Shown one piece after another: positions 1 through 8,349 of a stretch of 53,265 nucleotides of DNA (positions are counted from its first letter, which is position 1; every line of letters begins with the position of its first letter). Location of the stretch: contig CAYZXT010000017.1 of NCBI GenBank assembly GCA_964482515.1, forward strand, positions 1 through 53,265, read 5' to 3'. The notes under the pieces are model-generated. The model saw only the letters and a program-made list of their open reading frames with translations, ran no database searches and was not told the DNA's origin. Source of the stretch: CAYZXT01 sp964482515 (GTDB taxonomy: Bacteria; Elusimicrobiota; Elusimicrobia; FEN-1173). Both the position numbers and the translations under genes were made by a program.

Positions 1-303
1 CTGGTAGGCCTGCTCCTGGTCCGCCGGATAGTTCTTGACCGACACGACGATGACTTTGATGTTTTGAGTGGCGGGGTCGGTTTTCACCTGGTGGCAGACG
101 GTCAGGCCGTGGAACTCCGGCATCATGATGTCGACCACCAGAAGATCCGGTCTTCTTGAACGGACCATGTCCAGGGCCATCTTGCCGTCGCCGGCTTCCA
201 GGACCCTGAAACCGACGTGCTCGATCATCATGCGGAGCAGGGACCGGGTGTCCTCGTGGTCCTCAGCGATGAGGATGGTGTAGTTTGAAAACGCGTTGGT
301 CAA
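1..303 (-). CDS. Response regulator receiver-domain protein (partial, C-terminus off the left edge)
   Basis: The visible 101 residues are a receiver (REC) domain: acidic pair Glu14-Asp15, phospho-acceptor Asp58 in the context VVDIMMPEFHG, a Ser at 88 in the Thr/Ser switch position and Lys90. A histidine kinase would be expected to phosphorylate Asp58. The end of the domain and any output domain lie outside the window, so it could be a single-domain CheY-like protein or a larger regulator. The start is a TTG at 303-301, placed directly after the in-frame TAA of rpe; no other start codon is possible upstream. It is therefore likely co-translated with rpe as the last visible gene of the minus-strand operon. 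The domain call is firm; the function is unknown. Confidence 0.8.
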   Translation of the reverse strand, partial: MTNAFSNYTILIAEDHEDTRSLLRMMIEHVGFRVLEAGDGKMALDMVRSRRPDLLVVDIMMPEFHGLTVCHQVKTDPATQNIKVIVVSVKNYPADQEQAYQ

Positions 304-990
304 TTACGCCGCCGAAGGTGCAACCGTTTCCCGCAGCCGCTGGAGAGCCCGCCCCGGGTCGGGCGCGCCGAAAATCGCGTTTCCCGCCACCAGGACGTTG
401 GCGCCCGCCTTCACCGTCAAAGGCGCCGTCTCCGTATTGATCCCGCCGTCCACTTCGATCCAAAAATCCTTGCCGAGCTCCCGGGACTTCCGCCTCAGCC
501 ACTCCACTTTCGGCAGCATGTCCGGCATGAACGATTGCCCGCCGAAGCCGGGCTCGACCGTCATCACCAGGACCAGATCCAGATCGGACAGGACCGGTTC
601 GATATTTTCAATGGGGGTTTTGGGGCGGACGGACATCCCCGCGCGGCAGCCGTTGTTCTTGATCAGGCGGACGGTCTCCGCGGGATCCTTGCACGCTTCC
701 CAATGGACCGTAATGGACCAGGCGCCCATCTTGGCAAATTCCGGGATGTATTTTTCCGGATTCTCGATCATGAGGTGGACGTCCTGCGGAATGCTCGTGT
801 GCTTCTTGATCCATTTCACGACGACAGGTCCGACGGTGATGTTCGGGACGAAATGTCCGTCCATCACGTCGACGTGGACCCAGTCGGCCCCGGCCTTCTC
901 TACCCGCTGTATTTCCTCGCCCAAGCGGGCGAAGTCCGCCGAAAGGATCGACGGGGCGATCAAAGTTTTCATGATCGGCGAAGCGCTCAT
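304..990 (-). CDS. rpe: Ribulose-phosphate 3-epimerase
   Basis: Interconverts ribulose 5-phosphate and xylulose 5-phosphate in the pentose phosphate pathway, in the cytosol. The 228-residue TIM barrel has the family length. Metal ligands expected for the family are present: His39 and Asp41 in HVDVMDGHFVPN, His72 in DVHLMIENP and Asp181 in EVDGGIN; the GFGGQ phosphate-binding loop lies near residue 149. The ATG at 990 overlaps the stop of the PASTA gene (ATGA), which points to translational coupling. An internal ATG at 972 (protein starting MKTLIAPSILSADF) matches the usual N-terminus slightly better and is an alternative start. The next gene downstream begins directly at its stop codon. Confidence 0.95.
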   Translation of the reverse strand: MSASPIMKTLIAPSILSADFARLGEEIQRVEKAGADWVHVDVMDGHFVPNITVGPVVVKWIKKHTSIPQDVHLMIENPEKYIPEFAKMGAWSITVHWEACKDPAETVRLIKNNGCRAGMSVRPKTPIENIEPVLSDLDLVLVMTVEPGFGGQSFMPDMLPKVEWLRRKSRELGKDFWIEVDGGINTETAPLTVKAGANVLVAGNAIFGAPDPGRALQRLRETVAPSAA

Positions 991-2039
991 TCCATGGGCC
1001 TTTCTTCGATCAGGACGCCGTTCACGAAGATCCGCGCCCGCGCCGGGCCGACGATGGACACCGGGACCTGGACGTCGGTCCCAGCGTCTTTGGCCGCCTG
1101 AAGGACTTCACGCTCCCCCCGCTCGTCCCGCACCACGATGCGGAGTTGGACCTGTCCGGTCCCGGCCGGCACCCGGTAGCGGATGACCTGAACGTTGCCG
1201 ACGGAAGCGCCGGTCGATTTGCTCACCGTGAATTTCACATCGGACTGCGGCGTGATCGTTTCGTCGGGCGCCGGCGACTGCGATAGCACCAACCCCGGCA
1301 GGGCTTCGGCGTTGAGCTCTTCGCTCACGCGCGGCTGGAGGTTCTGGCCCCTGGCCCATTCCAGAGCTTTGTTCATCGGTTGGTTGACGAAGTCCGGCAT
1401 GAGCACGGTGCCCTCCGGCGGAACGCCCTTCGAGACCGTCAAATCGACCATCTGGCCCCGCGGCGCCACGGCGTTGGCCGAGGGGTCCTGACCCATCACG
1501 ATGCCCGCCTCGTATTTTTGCGAATAGGATTCCGCCACCGAGCCGATATTGAGACCGCTGGAACGGATCAGGGTCTGGGCTTCGGGGAGGTTCTTGGTCA
1601 CCAGGTCGGGCACGAAGATGGATTGGCCGCCGCTGGAGAGGGTGATGCGGATCACCTTGCCTTCCCGCACCGTGAGGCCCGGCTCCGGCGATTGCTTCAG
1701 AATGCTCCCGGCCGGAACGGATTCGTTCACTTCCACCGAATCCTTCGCGATGGAAAGGTCCTGGCCCGAGAGGATATCCAGAGCCTGGGTGACGTTCTTC
1801 CCCCGCAAGTCCGGAACGACCAGCTCTTTTTTGGCGTGTATGACGGCCTGCAGGACGATCAGGAAACCGGCCATCGCCCCGCCCAGCATGACGAGAAAAA
1901 CCAGCAGCCAAACGCTCCAGCGCTTCAGCCGGTGGGCGTCGAAAGACGGCCCGACGCGTTGAGCAAGGGCAGCGAGCCTGTCGGTGGAAACCTGTCCGGC
2001 GGGTTTATCTGGAATGGGAGCGTCTGGTTGTTGTTCCAT
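987..2039 (-). CDS. Membrane-anchored PASTA-repeat protein
   Basis: A 350-residue protein with a Pro-rich cytoplasmic N-terminus, one membrane segment at about residues 43-67 and three PASTA repeats at about 72-141, 142-212 and 213-282, each opening with a VPDL or MPDF motif. A roughly 68-residue tail follows. PASTA domains bind peptidoglycan or muropeptides and usually occur C-terminal to Ser/Thr kinases or penicillin-binding proteins. Here no kinase or transpeptidase domain is attached, so the protein is best seen as a wall-binding or sensing anchor. It lies between rlmN and rpe, and its stop overlaps the rpe start. Stand-alone PASTA proteins at this position next to rpe occur in other bacteria, but I cannot assign a specific role. 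Confidence 0.88.
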   Translation of the reverse strand: MEQQPDAPIPDKPAGQVSTDRLAALAQRVGPSFDAHRLKRWSVWLLVFLVMLGGAMAGFLIVLQAVIHAKKELVVPDLRGKNVTQALDILSGQDLSIAKDSVEVNESVPAGSILKQSPEPGLTVREGKVIRITLSSGGQSIFVPDLVTKNLPEAQTLIRSSGLNIGSVAESYSQKYEAGIVMGQDPSANAVAPRGQMVDLTVSKGVPPEGTVLMPDFVNQPMNKALEWARGQNLQPRVSEELNAEALPGLVLSQSPAPDETITPQSDVKFTVSKSTGASVGNVQVIRYRVPAGTGQVQLRIVVRDERGEREVLQAAKDAGTDVQVPVSIVGPARARIFVNGVLIEERPME

Positions 2040-2056
2040 AGGGTTTGATCTTCCGT

Positions 2057-2085
2057 ATTATTTTATTTTGTGCGGCTCTAAGCAA
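2057..2085 (-). promoter_or_regulatory. Candidate promoter upstream of the PASTA gene
   Basis: On the minus strand TTGCTT (2085-2080) and AATAAT (2062-2057) are separated by 17 nt, and the ATG at 2039 lies 17 nt further on. This would allow PASTA-rpe-receiver transcription independent of rlmN. The -10 match is only moderate. Confidence 0.4.
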
Positions 2086-2100
2086 GAGATTGTCGAACGG

Positions 2101-3243
2101 CTACTTGGCCCCGTCCTTTTTCGACGGGTTCCAGGGGATCGGCTTTTTCAGCCGTTCCTGCGGCGGAAATTTGGACAGCCGCTGCGGTTCGCCCAACTGG
2201 CCGCAGCCCGCCGAGATGTCCACGCCCTGGGGCTTGCGCACGCGCACGAAAATCCCCCGCCCCGTCAGGACCTTCTCGAAGTTCTCCACCGTCTCCGGCG
2301 AAGGCCGCTCGTAGGGCAAACCCTCCACTGGGTTGTAGACGATCAAATTCACCCAGGCGCGTTTGCCGCGGAGAAGGTTCGACAGCCGCTGGGCGGTGCG
2401 CAGGGAATCGTTGATGCCCTTCAAAAGGATGTATTCGAAGGTGACGCGCACGTTGCCCATTTTATTTTGGAAGGCCCACGAAGCCTTCAGCAAATCCTTG
2501 ATGGACCAGTTGGAGGATTTCGGCAGTATCTTCGCGCGCACCTCATCGTCCGCCGCGTGCAGGCTGATGGCCAGGTTGACCTTGGGCGCTTCTTCGGAGA
2601 GCTTGAGGATCTGCGGCACCAACCCGCAGGTCGACACCGTTATGTGCCGCGAACCATAATTGAAACCCATCGGGGAGCGGAAACACCGGAGCGTCCAAAG
2701 CAGATTGTTGTAATTGGCCAGCGGTTCGCCCATCCCCATGAAGAGGATGCTGTCCAGCTTCTTGCCCGTGGCTTCCTCGGCCCAAAGGACCTGCTCCATC
2801 ATCTCCGATGGAAAGAGGTTGCGCTCGTGCCGGACGCGTCCGGAGGCACAGAACACGCAGCCCCAGGCACAGCCGACCTGGGAGGACAAACAGAGCGAAT
2901 GGCGCGAATCGTCATCGCCGCCCCGGGAGGGGAGGAACACGGCGGACACCGGTTTTTTGTCCAACGTCTCGAAGAAAAGCCGCATGGTGCCGTCCCGCTC
3001 CGAAACCTCCGTCTTCGTCAAAGTCAAAACGCGCAGCGGGATTTCCTTGTCCAGCCGGTTGCGCAGCGCCGCGGGAAGGTTGGTCATCTCGCCGAAAGAC
3101 TTGGCGCGGCGGGTGAAGACCCAGTCCTGGATCTGGCGGACGCGGTAATTTTCGCTTTCCGGAATGTCCAAGACGCGTCCCCATTCGCCGAAGGGAACGT
3201 CGAGGAGTGAGCCGGGTTCAAAATGGTTTATGTTCTTTTTCAT
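2101..3243 (-). CDS. rlmN: Dual-specificity 23S rRNA/tRNA adenine-C2 methyltransferase RlmN (radical SAM)
   Basis: Methylates C2 of A2503 in 23S rRNA and of A37 in some tRNAs by a radical-SAM mechanism. The 380-residue length fits. The CxxxCxxC iron-sulfur motif is CAWGCVFC with Cys125, Cys129 and Cys132; MGMGEP near residue 167 is the SAM-binding GGE-type motif; the late cysteine in ISAGCGQL (about residue 350) is one of the two methylation cysteines of the family. It lies 22 nt after rsmB, so two rRNA methyltransferases are paired. The close relative Cfr (A2503-C8) is less likely, because the length and N-terminal region match RlmN. The last residues are a Lys/Pro-rich tail. Confidence 0.95.
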   Translation of the reverse strand: MKKNINHFEPGSLLDVPFGEWGRVLDIPESENYRVRQIQDWVFTRRAKSFGEMTNLPAALRNRLDKEIPLRVLTLTKTEVSERDGTMRLFFETLDKKPVSAVFLPSRGGDDDSRHSLCLSSQVGCAWGCVFCASGRVRHERNLFPSEMMEQVLWAEEATGKKLDSILFMGMGEPLANYNNLLWTLRCFRSPMGFNYGSRHITVSTCGLVPQILKLSEEAPKVNLAISLHAADDEVRAKILPKSSNWSIKDLLKASWAFQNKMGNVRVTFEYILLKGINDSLRTAQRLSNLLRGKRAWVNLIVYNPVEGLPYERPSPETVENFEKVLTGRGIFVRVRKPQGVDISAGCGQLGEPQRLSKFPPQERLKKPIPWNPSKKDGAK

Positions 3244-3265
3244 AAAACAATTCTCTTCGCTTCGT

Positions 3266-4633
3266 TTAGGATGGCTTCGTTTCTTTTTTCAGCCGCGCGA
3301 TGAAAAAACCGTCGGTGCCGTGGCGGCTGGGCAGCAACATCAAATCGCCCGCAGGCGTTATTGCGTCTTTTGGCAAAGAATCTTTCAACGCCTGCGGCCA
3401 TTCCCTGGAGAACTCGGGATGGCCCGCGAGGAACGCGGAGATGTTGTCTTCGGTTTCTTCGGGCTCCGTGGTGCAGGTGGAGTAGACCAAAACACCGCCC
3501 GCCTTCAAGCATTTCGCCGCGCTCTCCAGCGCTTCCCGCTGCAGGGGCGGGAGCGTTTTCGTCACATGTTCGATGGTTTTGTTCCAGCGGATTTCGGGAT
3601 GGCGCCGGATGACGCCCAGGCTGGAACAAGGCGCGTCCACTAACACGCGGTCCGCCAGGTTCGCGAAGTGCTTTCCGGCCCAGCGCGCGGCCATGGCTTG
3701 GACCTCTATGATCCGGATCCCGAGACGGGAAGAATTTTCCTCCACGAGTTTTAATTTCTCCGGGCTGATGTCGAGGGCGATCACGCGGCCCTTGTTCTTC
3801 ATCAGCTGCGCGATGTGGGTGGTTTTCCCCCCGGGCGCGGCGCAAACGTCCAAAACGGTCTGCCCGGGTTCGGGCGCCAGGACCGCCGACGCGAGCTGCG
3901 ACGCCTCGTCCTGCACCAAAAACAATCCCTCCCGAAAAGCCTTCGAATCCGCCAGCGAAGACATCCCTTCGACGCGGACGCCATCGGGACTCCAGGCGGA
4001 CGGCGTCGCCTTCACGCTTTCCTGGGCGAGGGTTTGCGATAACCCGACGCGCGTGATGCGCAGCGTGTTCGCCCGCAAACAGAGCGGCGCGGTCGCGTTG
4101 TCGGCTTCCAGGAGCGCGGCGGTTTCGATCCGCCCCAAACGCGCGAGCCAGCGGCGGACCATCCACTCGGGATGGGAATGCTTCAGCGCCAGCGCGGCCG
4201 CGGGGTCTTTTTCCTCCGACGGCCAGGGAAGCTTTTCGCGCTCGCGTTCGAGCCTGCGCAGAACGGCGTTCGCGAAGGACAGCCGCCCGGAGTGTCCCTT
4301 GCCCTTTAAAAGATCAACGGTCTCGTGCACCGCGGCGTAACCGGGAACGCGCTCCCGCAAATACAGAATCTGATAGGCGCCCAAACGGAGGACAGCCCGT
4401 ACGTCCGGGTCCAGCTTGACCAAAGACGGTTTCGCGAAAAGGTCCAAGGCCCAATCCAGCGCGTTCAAACGGCGGAGCGCGCCGTTGATCAGGTCTCTGG
4501 CAAAGGCGCGTTCCGCTTCCGGCAGATCGGGATGGCGCTGAAAATAATCCTCCATCGTGCCGCGGACCGATAGGGAATCCTTTTCCATCTTCCGCAAAAT
4601 CTCCGCGGCGGCCCTGCGGGCGTTAGGCATCAT
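3266..4633 (-). CDS. rsmB: 16S rRNA m5C967 methyltransferase RsmB (NusB domain plus Fmu/NOL1 domain)
   Basis: Makes 5-methylcytosine in 16S rRNA. Residues 1-140 resemble the RNA-binding NusB fold (ALRRLNALDWALD, LGAYQILYL). The C-terminal SAM-dependent domain holds LDVCAAPGGKTTHIA (motif I, near residue 260), DAPCSSLGVIRRHPEIRW (motif IV) and VYSTCT with the catalytic cysteine (motif VI). At 455 residues it has the normal length. The start ATG-ATG at 4633 follows directly on the T-rich tail of a hairpin, with no visible Shine-Dalgarno sequence. rlmN follows after 22 nt. The assignment as RsmB rather than another Fmu-family enzyme rests on the NusB domain. Confidence 0.93.
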   Translation of the reverse strand: MMPNARRAAAEILRKMEKDSLSVRGTMEDYFQRHPDLPEAERAFARDLINGALRRLNALDWALDLFAKPSLVKLDPDVRAVLRLGAYQILYLRERVPGYAAVHETVDLLKGKGHSGRLSFANAVLRRLEREREKLPWPSEEKDPAAALALKHSHPEWMVRRWLARLGRIETAALLEADNATAPLCLRANTLRITRVGLSQTLAQESVKATPSAWSPDGVRVEGMSSLADSKAFREGLFLVQDEASQLASAVLAPEPGQTVLDVCAAPGGKTTHIAQLMKNKGRVIALDISPEKLKLVEENSSRLGIRIIEVQAMAARWAGKHFANLADRVLVDAPCSSLGVIRRHPEIRWNKTIEHVTKTLPPLQREALESAAKCLKAGGVLVYSTCTTEPEETEDNISAFLAGHPEFSREWPQALKDSLPKDAITPAGDLMLLPSRHGTDGFFIARLKKETKPS

Positions 4634-4671
4634 AAAGAAACGGGCCCTTCCTTGCCGGGAAGAGCCCGTTT
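4634..4671 (-). terminator. Rho-independent terminator between htpX and rsmB
   Basis: Arms 4638-4645 and 4664-4671 (AAACGGGC/GCCCGTTT) continue inward as CTTCC/GGAAG (4647-4651 and 4658-4662) across one C-A mismatch. In the minus direction the hairpin ends in TTTCTTT and the rsmB ATG follows at once. It starts about 20 nt after the htpX stop. Confidence 0.75.
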
Positions 4672-4691
4672 ACGAAAACCGGAGGCGGAAA

Positions 4692-5567
4692 TTATACCCG
4701 CCCGACCATGGCCTGAAGGCGCGCCACGCGTTCGGCGACGGGCGGATGCGTGGAGAAAAGGCTGAAAAGCGTCTGGGCGTTCAGCGGGTTGACGATGAAC
4801 AGGTGCGCCGTCGTGGGGCTCGCCCCCCGCATGGGCGCCATCCGGCTCCCGGCTTCCAGCTTTTGAAGCGCGCTCGCCAGCGCCAGGGGATCGCCGCAGG
4901 TCCTGGCGCCCGTGTTGTCCGCAGCCAATTCCCGCGAACGGGAAATCGCCGCCTGGATCAGCATGGCCGCCAAGGGAGCCAAGATGGCCGTGGCCAAAAG
5001 CCCAACGATGCCGAGGGCGTTGCCGCCGCGGTCGTCGCGTCCGCGTCCGCCGCCGCCGAACATGGCGGCCCAGCGGGCCATGTTGGCCAGCATCATGATG
5101 GCTCCTGCCACCGTGGCCGCAACGCTGGAAATCAGAATGTCGCGGTTCTTCACGTGGCCCAGCTCATGACCCAGAACGCCCGCCAGTTCGCGGTCGTCCA
5201 GGATGCGCAGGATGCCTTCCGTGACCGCCACCACCGCGTGCTCCGGGTTCCGGCCCGTGGCGAAGGCGTTGGGCGTTTCCGTCGGGATGATGTAGATCCT
5301 CGGCATGGGCAGGTCCGCCTTCTGCGTCAGATTGCGGACGATGCTGTGAATCTGCGGGTAGTCCGATTCCGTCGCCGGCTTGGCGCGGTACATGGCGAGG
5401 ACGATCTTGTCCGAGAACCAGTAGGACGCCATGTTCATCACCACGGCCATGAAAAAAGCCATGACCATTCCCTGCTGCCCGCCCAGCATCCGGCCGACAA
5501 TGAGGAAAAGACCGGTCAAACCGCCCAGAAGAATAGCCGTTTTAAAATAGTTCATTCCATTTTGCAT
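4692..5567 (-). CDS. htpX: Membrane zinc metalloprotease HtpX
   Basis: Inner-membrane quality-control protease that degrades misfolded membrane proteins. The 291-residue protein has N-terminal membrane segments at about 9-27 and 33-51, the zinc motif HELGH at 134-138 and the third-ligand helix SRELAADNTGA near 216. Further hydrophobic segments lie between them. A Gly/Arg-rich loop (GGGGRGRDDRGG) precedes the last membrane segment. The frame is open well upstream, but the ATG at 5567 was chosen because GGAGG lies 9 nt before it and the length then matches the family. It sits 35 nt after fmt and is followed by a terminator. Confidence 0.93.
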   Translation of the reverse strand: MQNGMNYFKTAILLGGLTGLFLIVGRMLGGQQGMVMAFFMAVVMNMASYWFSDKIVLAMYRAKPATESDYPQIHSIVRNLTQKADLPMPRIYIIPTETPNAFATGRNPEHAVVAVTEGILRILDDRELAGVLGHELGHVKNRDILISSVAATVAGAIMMLANMARWAAMFGGGGRGRDDRGGNALGIVGLLATAILAPLAAMLIQAAISRSRELAADNTGARTCGDPLALASALQKLEAGSRMAPMRGASPTTAHLFIVNPLNAQTLFSLFSTHPPVAERVARLQAMVGRV

Positions 5568-5602
5568 GATCAGTTGCCTCCGCACCAAATTCAACAAGAA
5601 AT

Positions 5603-6535
5603 TTATTCCAGCATGTCTCCGACTTTGAGGCGGGCGCCGTTGCAGAAACTCCAGCCGTCCATCTCCCGTTTTCCTTCGGGCTGGACGGACAAAACCACCA
5701 CCGCATCCGACTGACATTTTACATAAAAACCAAGGCCTTTTTCGATGTGGACCACTTCGCCCGGACGGCCTTCCTGCCAGAGATGCGCTTCCACCATCCT
5801 TAATTTCAGCGTTTGCCCCTTCCATTGGCAGAACGCGCCCGGCCATTCGTAAATTCCCCGCGCCAAGTTCGCCACCTGGGCCGCGTCCATGGACGCCCAA
5901 TCCACCCGGCCGTCCTCTTTTTTAAGGATCGGCGCCAGCGTCGCGGGACCCGTCTGCGGATGGGCGGACAACGAACCGCTCTCAAATCCGATGATCGATT
6001 CTTCCAGCAGGTCCTGTCCGATGGAGGCCAACCGTTCGCGCAGGGTCCAGCTGTTGTCGTCCGGATGGATCGGCTCCTCGCGCTGCAAATAGACGGGCCC
6101 GGTATCCAGTCCCTCCTCGAGGCGGAAGAGCGTCACGCCCGTGGCCGTTTCCCCGTTGAGCAGGGCCCATTGCACCGGCGCCGCGCCGCGGTACTTTGGA
6201 AGGAGCGAAAAATGCACGTTCATCAAGCCAAGCCGCGGATCGTTGAAAATCTCGGGAGGAATGATCTTCCCGTAGGCGACGACCACGCCCAGGTCCGCAG
6301 GCCCCCATTTTCGGATTTGCTCCAGAACGGGTTCTTTCCGCAGCGAGGCGGGCTGCAGGACGGGGATCCCGGCGGCGACGGCGGCCTTTTTCACGGCCGG
6401 CATGGACAGTTCGTATCCGCGTCCGGCGGGCTTGTCCGGCGCGGTGACGACGCCGACGACGTTGGAAATCCGGCGAAGGGTTTCGAGGAAGGGGACGGCG
6501 ACTTGGGGAGTGCCGAAGAAGAGGGTTTTCAGCAA
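5603..6535 (-). CDS. fmt: Methionyl-tRNA formyltransferase
   Basis: Formylates initiator Met-tRNA using 10-formyl-tetrahydrofolate. The catalytic residues fall exactly at the E. coli positions: Asn106 and His108 in NVHFSLLPKYRGAAPVQ, and Asp144 in EEGLDTGP. The C-terminal OB-fold domain (about 205-310) binds tRNA. The gene lies 13 nt after def, so the two enzymes that add and remove the formyl group are co-transcribed, as in most bacteria. Length (310 residues) is normal. Confidence 0.97.
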   Translation of the reverse strand: MLKTLFFGTPQVAVPFLETLRRISNVVGVVTAPDKPAGRGYELSMPAVKKAAVAAGIPVLQPASLRKEPVLEQIRKWGPADLGVVVAYGKIIPPEIFNDPRLGLMNVHFSLLPKYRGAAPVQWALLNGETATGVTLFRLEEGLDTGPVYLQREEPIHPDDNSWTLRERLASIGQDLLEESIIGFESGSLSAHPQTGPATLAPILKKEDGRVDWASMDAAQVANLARGIYEWPGAFCQWKGQTLKLRMVEAHLWQEGRPGEVVHIEKGLGFYVKCQSDAVVVLSVQPEGKREMDGWSFCNGARLKVGDMLE

Positions 6536-6548
6536 GGCAAGCGGGATG

Positions 6549-7088
6549 TTACCACGTTCCGGCTTTTTTGCGCCGCCGGATTTCCCACTGCGCTTTCAGA
6601 CGCGCCGCCAAGGACATGCGGTCCAGCATCAACACGCCGTCCAAATGATCGATCTCGTGCAAAATGCAGCGGGCCAGCAAACCTCCGCCGGAAACGGTGA
6701 AGGGCAATCCCTGCTCATTGACGGCCGAAACCTTGACCCATTCCGCGCGCACGATGGTCGCGGCGATCCCGGGAAACGAAAGGCATCCCTCCTCCATCCG
6801 GAGCCGGCCCTTTTTTTCTTCGATCACAGGGTTGATGAACACCAGGGGGAGGCTCTTTCCGTTGGGAGCCACGTCGACGACCATCAGGCGTTGGGATATG
6901 CCCACCTGCGGAGCGGCCAAGCCCACGCCCGGCTCCGCGTACATGGTTCGGAACATGGCTTGGATGGTCTGCTTCAGATCGGCGGTGATCTCTTTCACCG
7001 GCGTCGCCTTCTTGCGAAGCACGGGATCGCCGTATTTGCGGATCTCCAACAGTTGGGGCGAGGGTTTTAATTTCGCGGCGTTCGTCAT
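6549..7088 (-). CDS. def: Peptide deformylase
   Basis: Removes the N-formyl group from nascent proteins. All three family motifs are present in the 179-residue form: GVGLAAPQ (54-61), EGCLSFPG with the metal ligand Cys102, and HEIDH with His144 and His148 as ligands. The frame is open upstream to 7184, but that extension crosses the promoter region and is not conserved-looking. The ATG at 7088 follows a TGTTATAAT extended -10 by only 9 nt, so the message is probably leaderless or nearly so. First gene of the leftward operon, divergent from the polyketide synthase gene. Confidence 0.95.
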   Translation of the reverse strand: MTNAAKLKPSPQLLEIRKYGDPVLRKKATPVKEITADLKQTIQAMFRTMYAEPGVGLAAPQVGISQRLMVVDVAPNGKSLPLVFINPVIEEKKGRLRMEEGCLSFPGIAATIVRAEWVKVSAVNEQGLPFTVSGGGLLARCILHEIDHLDGVLMLDRMSLAARLKAQWEIRRRKKAGTW

Positions 7089-7097
7089 GTTGATGTA

Positions 7098-7106
7098 ATT
7101 ATAACA
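7098..7106 (-). promoter_or_regulatory. Extended -10 promoter of def (leaderless type)
   Basis: Minus-strand TGTTATAAT (7106-7098) is a perfect extended -10 element. The def ATG begins 9 nt downstream, leaving no room for a Shine-Dalgarno sequence. Confidence 0.6.
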
Positions 7107-7140
7107 GATTGCATGGGGACTTATATGTTTCAAGGAGAGT

Positions 7141-7149
7141 TGATACAAT
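7141..7149 (+). promoter_or_regulatory. Extended -10 promoter of the type III PKS gene (leaderless type)
   Basis: TGATACAAT matches the TGN-TATAAT extended -10 at all but one base. The ATG at 7156 follows after 6 nt, the distance at which transcription itself would start. No clear -35 box is seen. Confidence 0.55.
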
Positions 7150-7155
7150 CCACCC

Positions 7156-8328
7156 ATGGCCCCGCTTGATTTCCCCTCCGTCATCCCTCAACCCGCAGAG
7201 GACCGGCTCACGAAAACCGTCCGTTTAGTTTCCGTGGGGACGTCCCTTCCGCCCATGCGTCTGACCCAAGCCGAGAGCCTCCAATTCGCGTTGGACCATT
7301 TCGACGTGAAGGATTCCACCAAGGCGCTCTATCGCCGGGTGTTCCGCAATCCGTCCGTGCAATCGCGGCACTTCGCCCTGGATCGGCTGGAAGATGTGCT
7401 GGAAACCGACCGGGACAAGATCAACGCGCGCTTCGAGCGCTGGTCGGCGCGGCTCGGCGCTGAGGCCCTGGAACAGGCGTTGCGGAACGCGCGGGTGGAC
7501 CCGGCCGATCTGGATTTTTTGGCCGTCACCACCTGCACGGGCTACATTTGCCCGGGGATCAGCTCCCACCTCGCGGAACGGACGGGCCTTCGTCCGGACC
7601 TCCGCGCCGTGGACATTGTGGGGATGGGCTGTGGCGCCGCGATCCCGGCCCTGGAACAGGCGCACAATTTCCTTTCGGCCCATCACGGTGGAACAGCCGC
7701 CGCCCCGTCCGACAAACCGGGGCGGCCCCTAGCGGCGGCCGTCGTGAGCGTGGAGATTTGCAGCGCGGCCATGTATTCGGATGACGCGGCGGACCTGGTG
7801 ATTTCCAACGCGCTTTTCGGAGACGGCGCCGCCGCGGTGGTCCTGCAGGCGGACGGGAAGGAATCCCGCGATCCGGGGAACCATCGCGCACCCCGGCCCG
7901 CGCTCCGGGGTTTCGCCTCCCTCACCCTCCCGGCCTGGCGCGAATCGCTGCGGTTCAAGACCCAGGACGGCTATCTCCGCAACGTGCTCGGCAAGGACGT
8001 TCCCCGCCAGGCCGCCGAGGCCCTGGAAAAACTTTCCTTTGACATTCTGACGCGGCACGGCCTGGCAAAGGAGGACGTCGGGCATTGGATATTCCACGCG
8101 GGCGGTGAAAAGATCCTGGACGAGATCGAAACGCGTCTCACCCTGCCGACGGAGGCTCTCCAATCCTCACGCGCCGTTCTCCGCGATTTCGGCAACCTGT
8201 CGTCGCCCACGGTGCTTTTCGTTTTGGCCGAAGAAATGCGCCGGAAGCCGCCGTCTCAACGCCGCTGGGGAATGATCGCTTCCTTCGGCGCGGGATTCAG
8301 CGCCCACGCCGCGCTCATCGAATTCTAA
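7156..8328 (+). CDS. Type III polyketide synthase (chalcone/stilbene/alkylresorcinol synthase family)
   Basis: A homodimeric ketosynthase-type enzyme expected to extend an acyl-CoA with malonyl units to a pyrone, resorcinol or related aromatic. The 390-residue protein has the Cys-His-Asn triad: Cys159 in VGMGCGAAIPAL, His314 in IFHAGGEKILD and Asn347 in DFGNLSSPTV. The C-terminal SFGAGFSAHAALIEF corresponds to the GFGPG loop of the family. A 3-ketoacyl-ACP synthase III (FabH) is excluded by the GMGC and FGN contexts. A methyltransferase and a flavoprotein follow directly, the same order of activities as in Streptomyces srsA-srsB-srsC for methylated phenolic lipids. The starter unit cannot be read from sequence. 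Confidence 0.9.
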   Translation: MAPLDFPSVIPQPAEDRLTKTVRLVSVGTSLPPMRLTQAESLQFALDHFDVKDSTKALYRRVFRNPSVQSRHFALDRLEDVLETDRDKINARFERWSARLGAEALEQALRNARVDPADLDFLAVTTCTGYICPGISSHLAERTGLRPDLRAVDIVGMGCGAAIPALEQAHNFLSAHHGGTAAAPSDKPGRPLAAAVVSVEICSAAMYSDDAADLVISNALFGDGAAAVVLQADGKESRDPGNHRAPRPALRGFASLTLPAWRESLRFKTQDGYLRNVLGKDVPRQAAEALEKLSFDILTRHGLAKEDVGHWIFHAGGEKILDEIETRLTLPTEALQSSRAVLRDFGNLSSPTVLFVLAEEMRRKPPSQRRWGMIASFGAGFSAHAALIEF

Positions 8329-8349
8329 GCCCGCGGACGCACCCGACGA

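Noticed and set aside
5568..5900. N-terminal extension of the htpX frame
   Set aside because: It overlaps fmt, has no conserved sequence, and a GGAGG-led ATG at 5567 gives the standard HtpX length.
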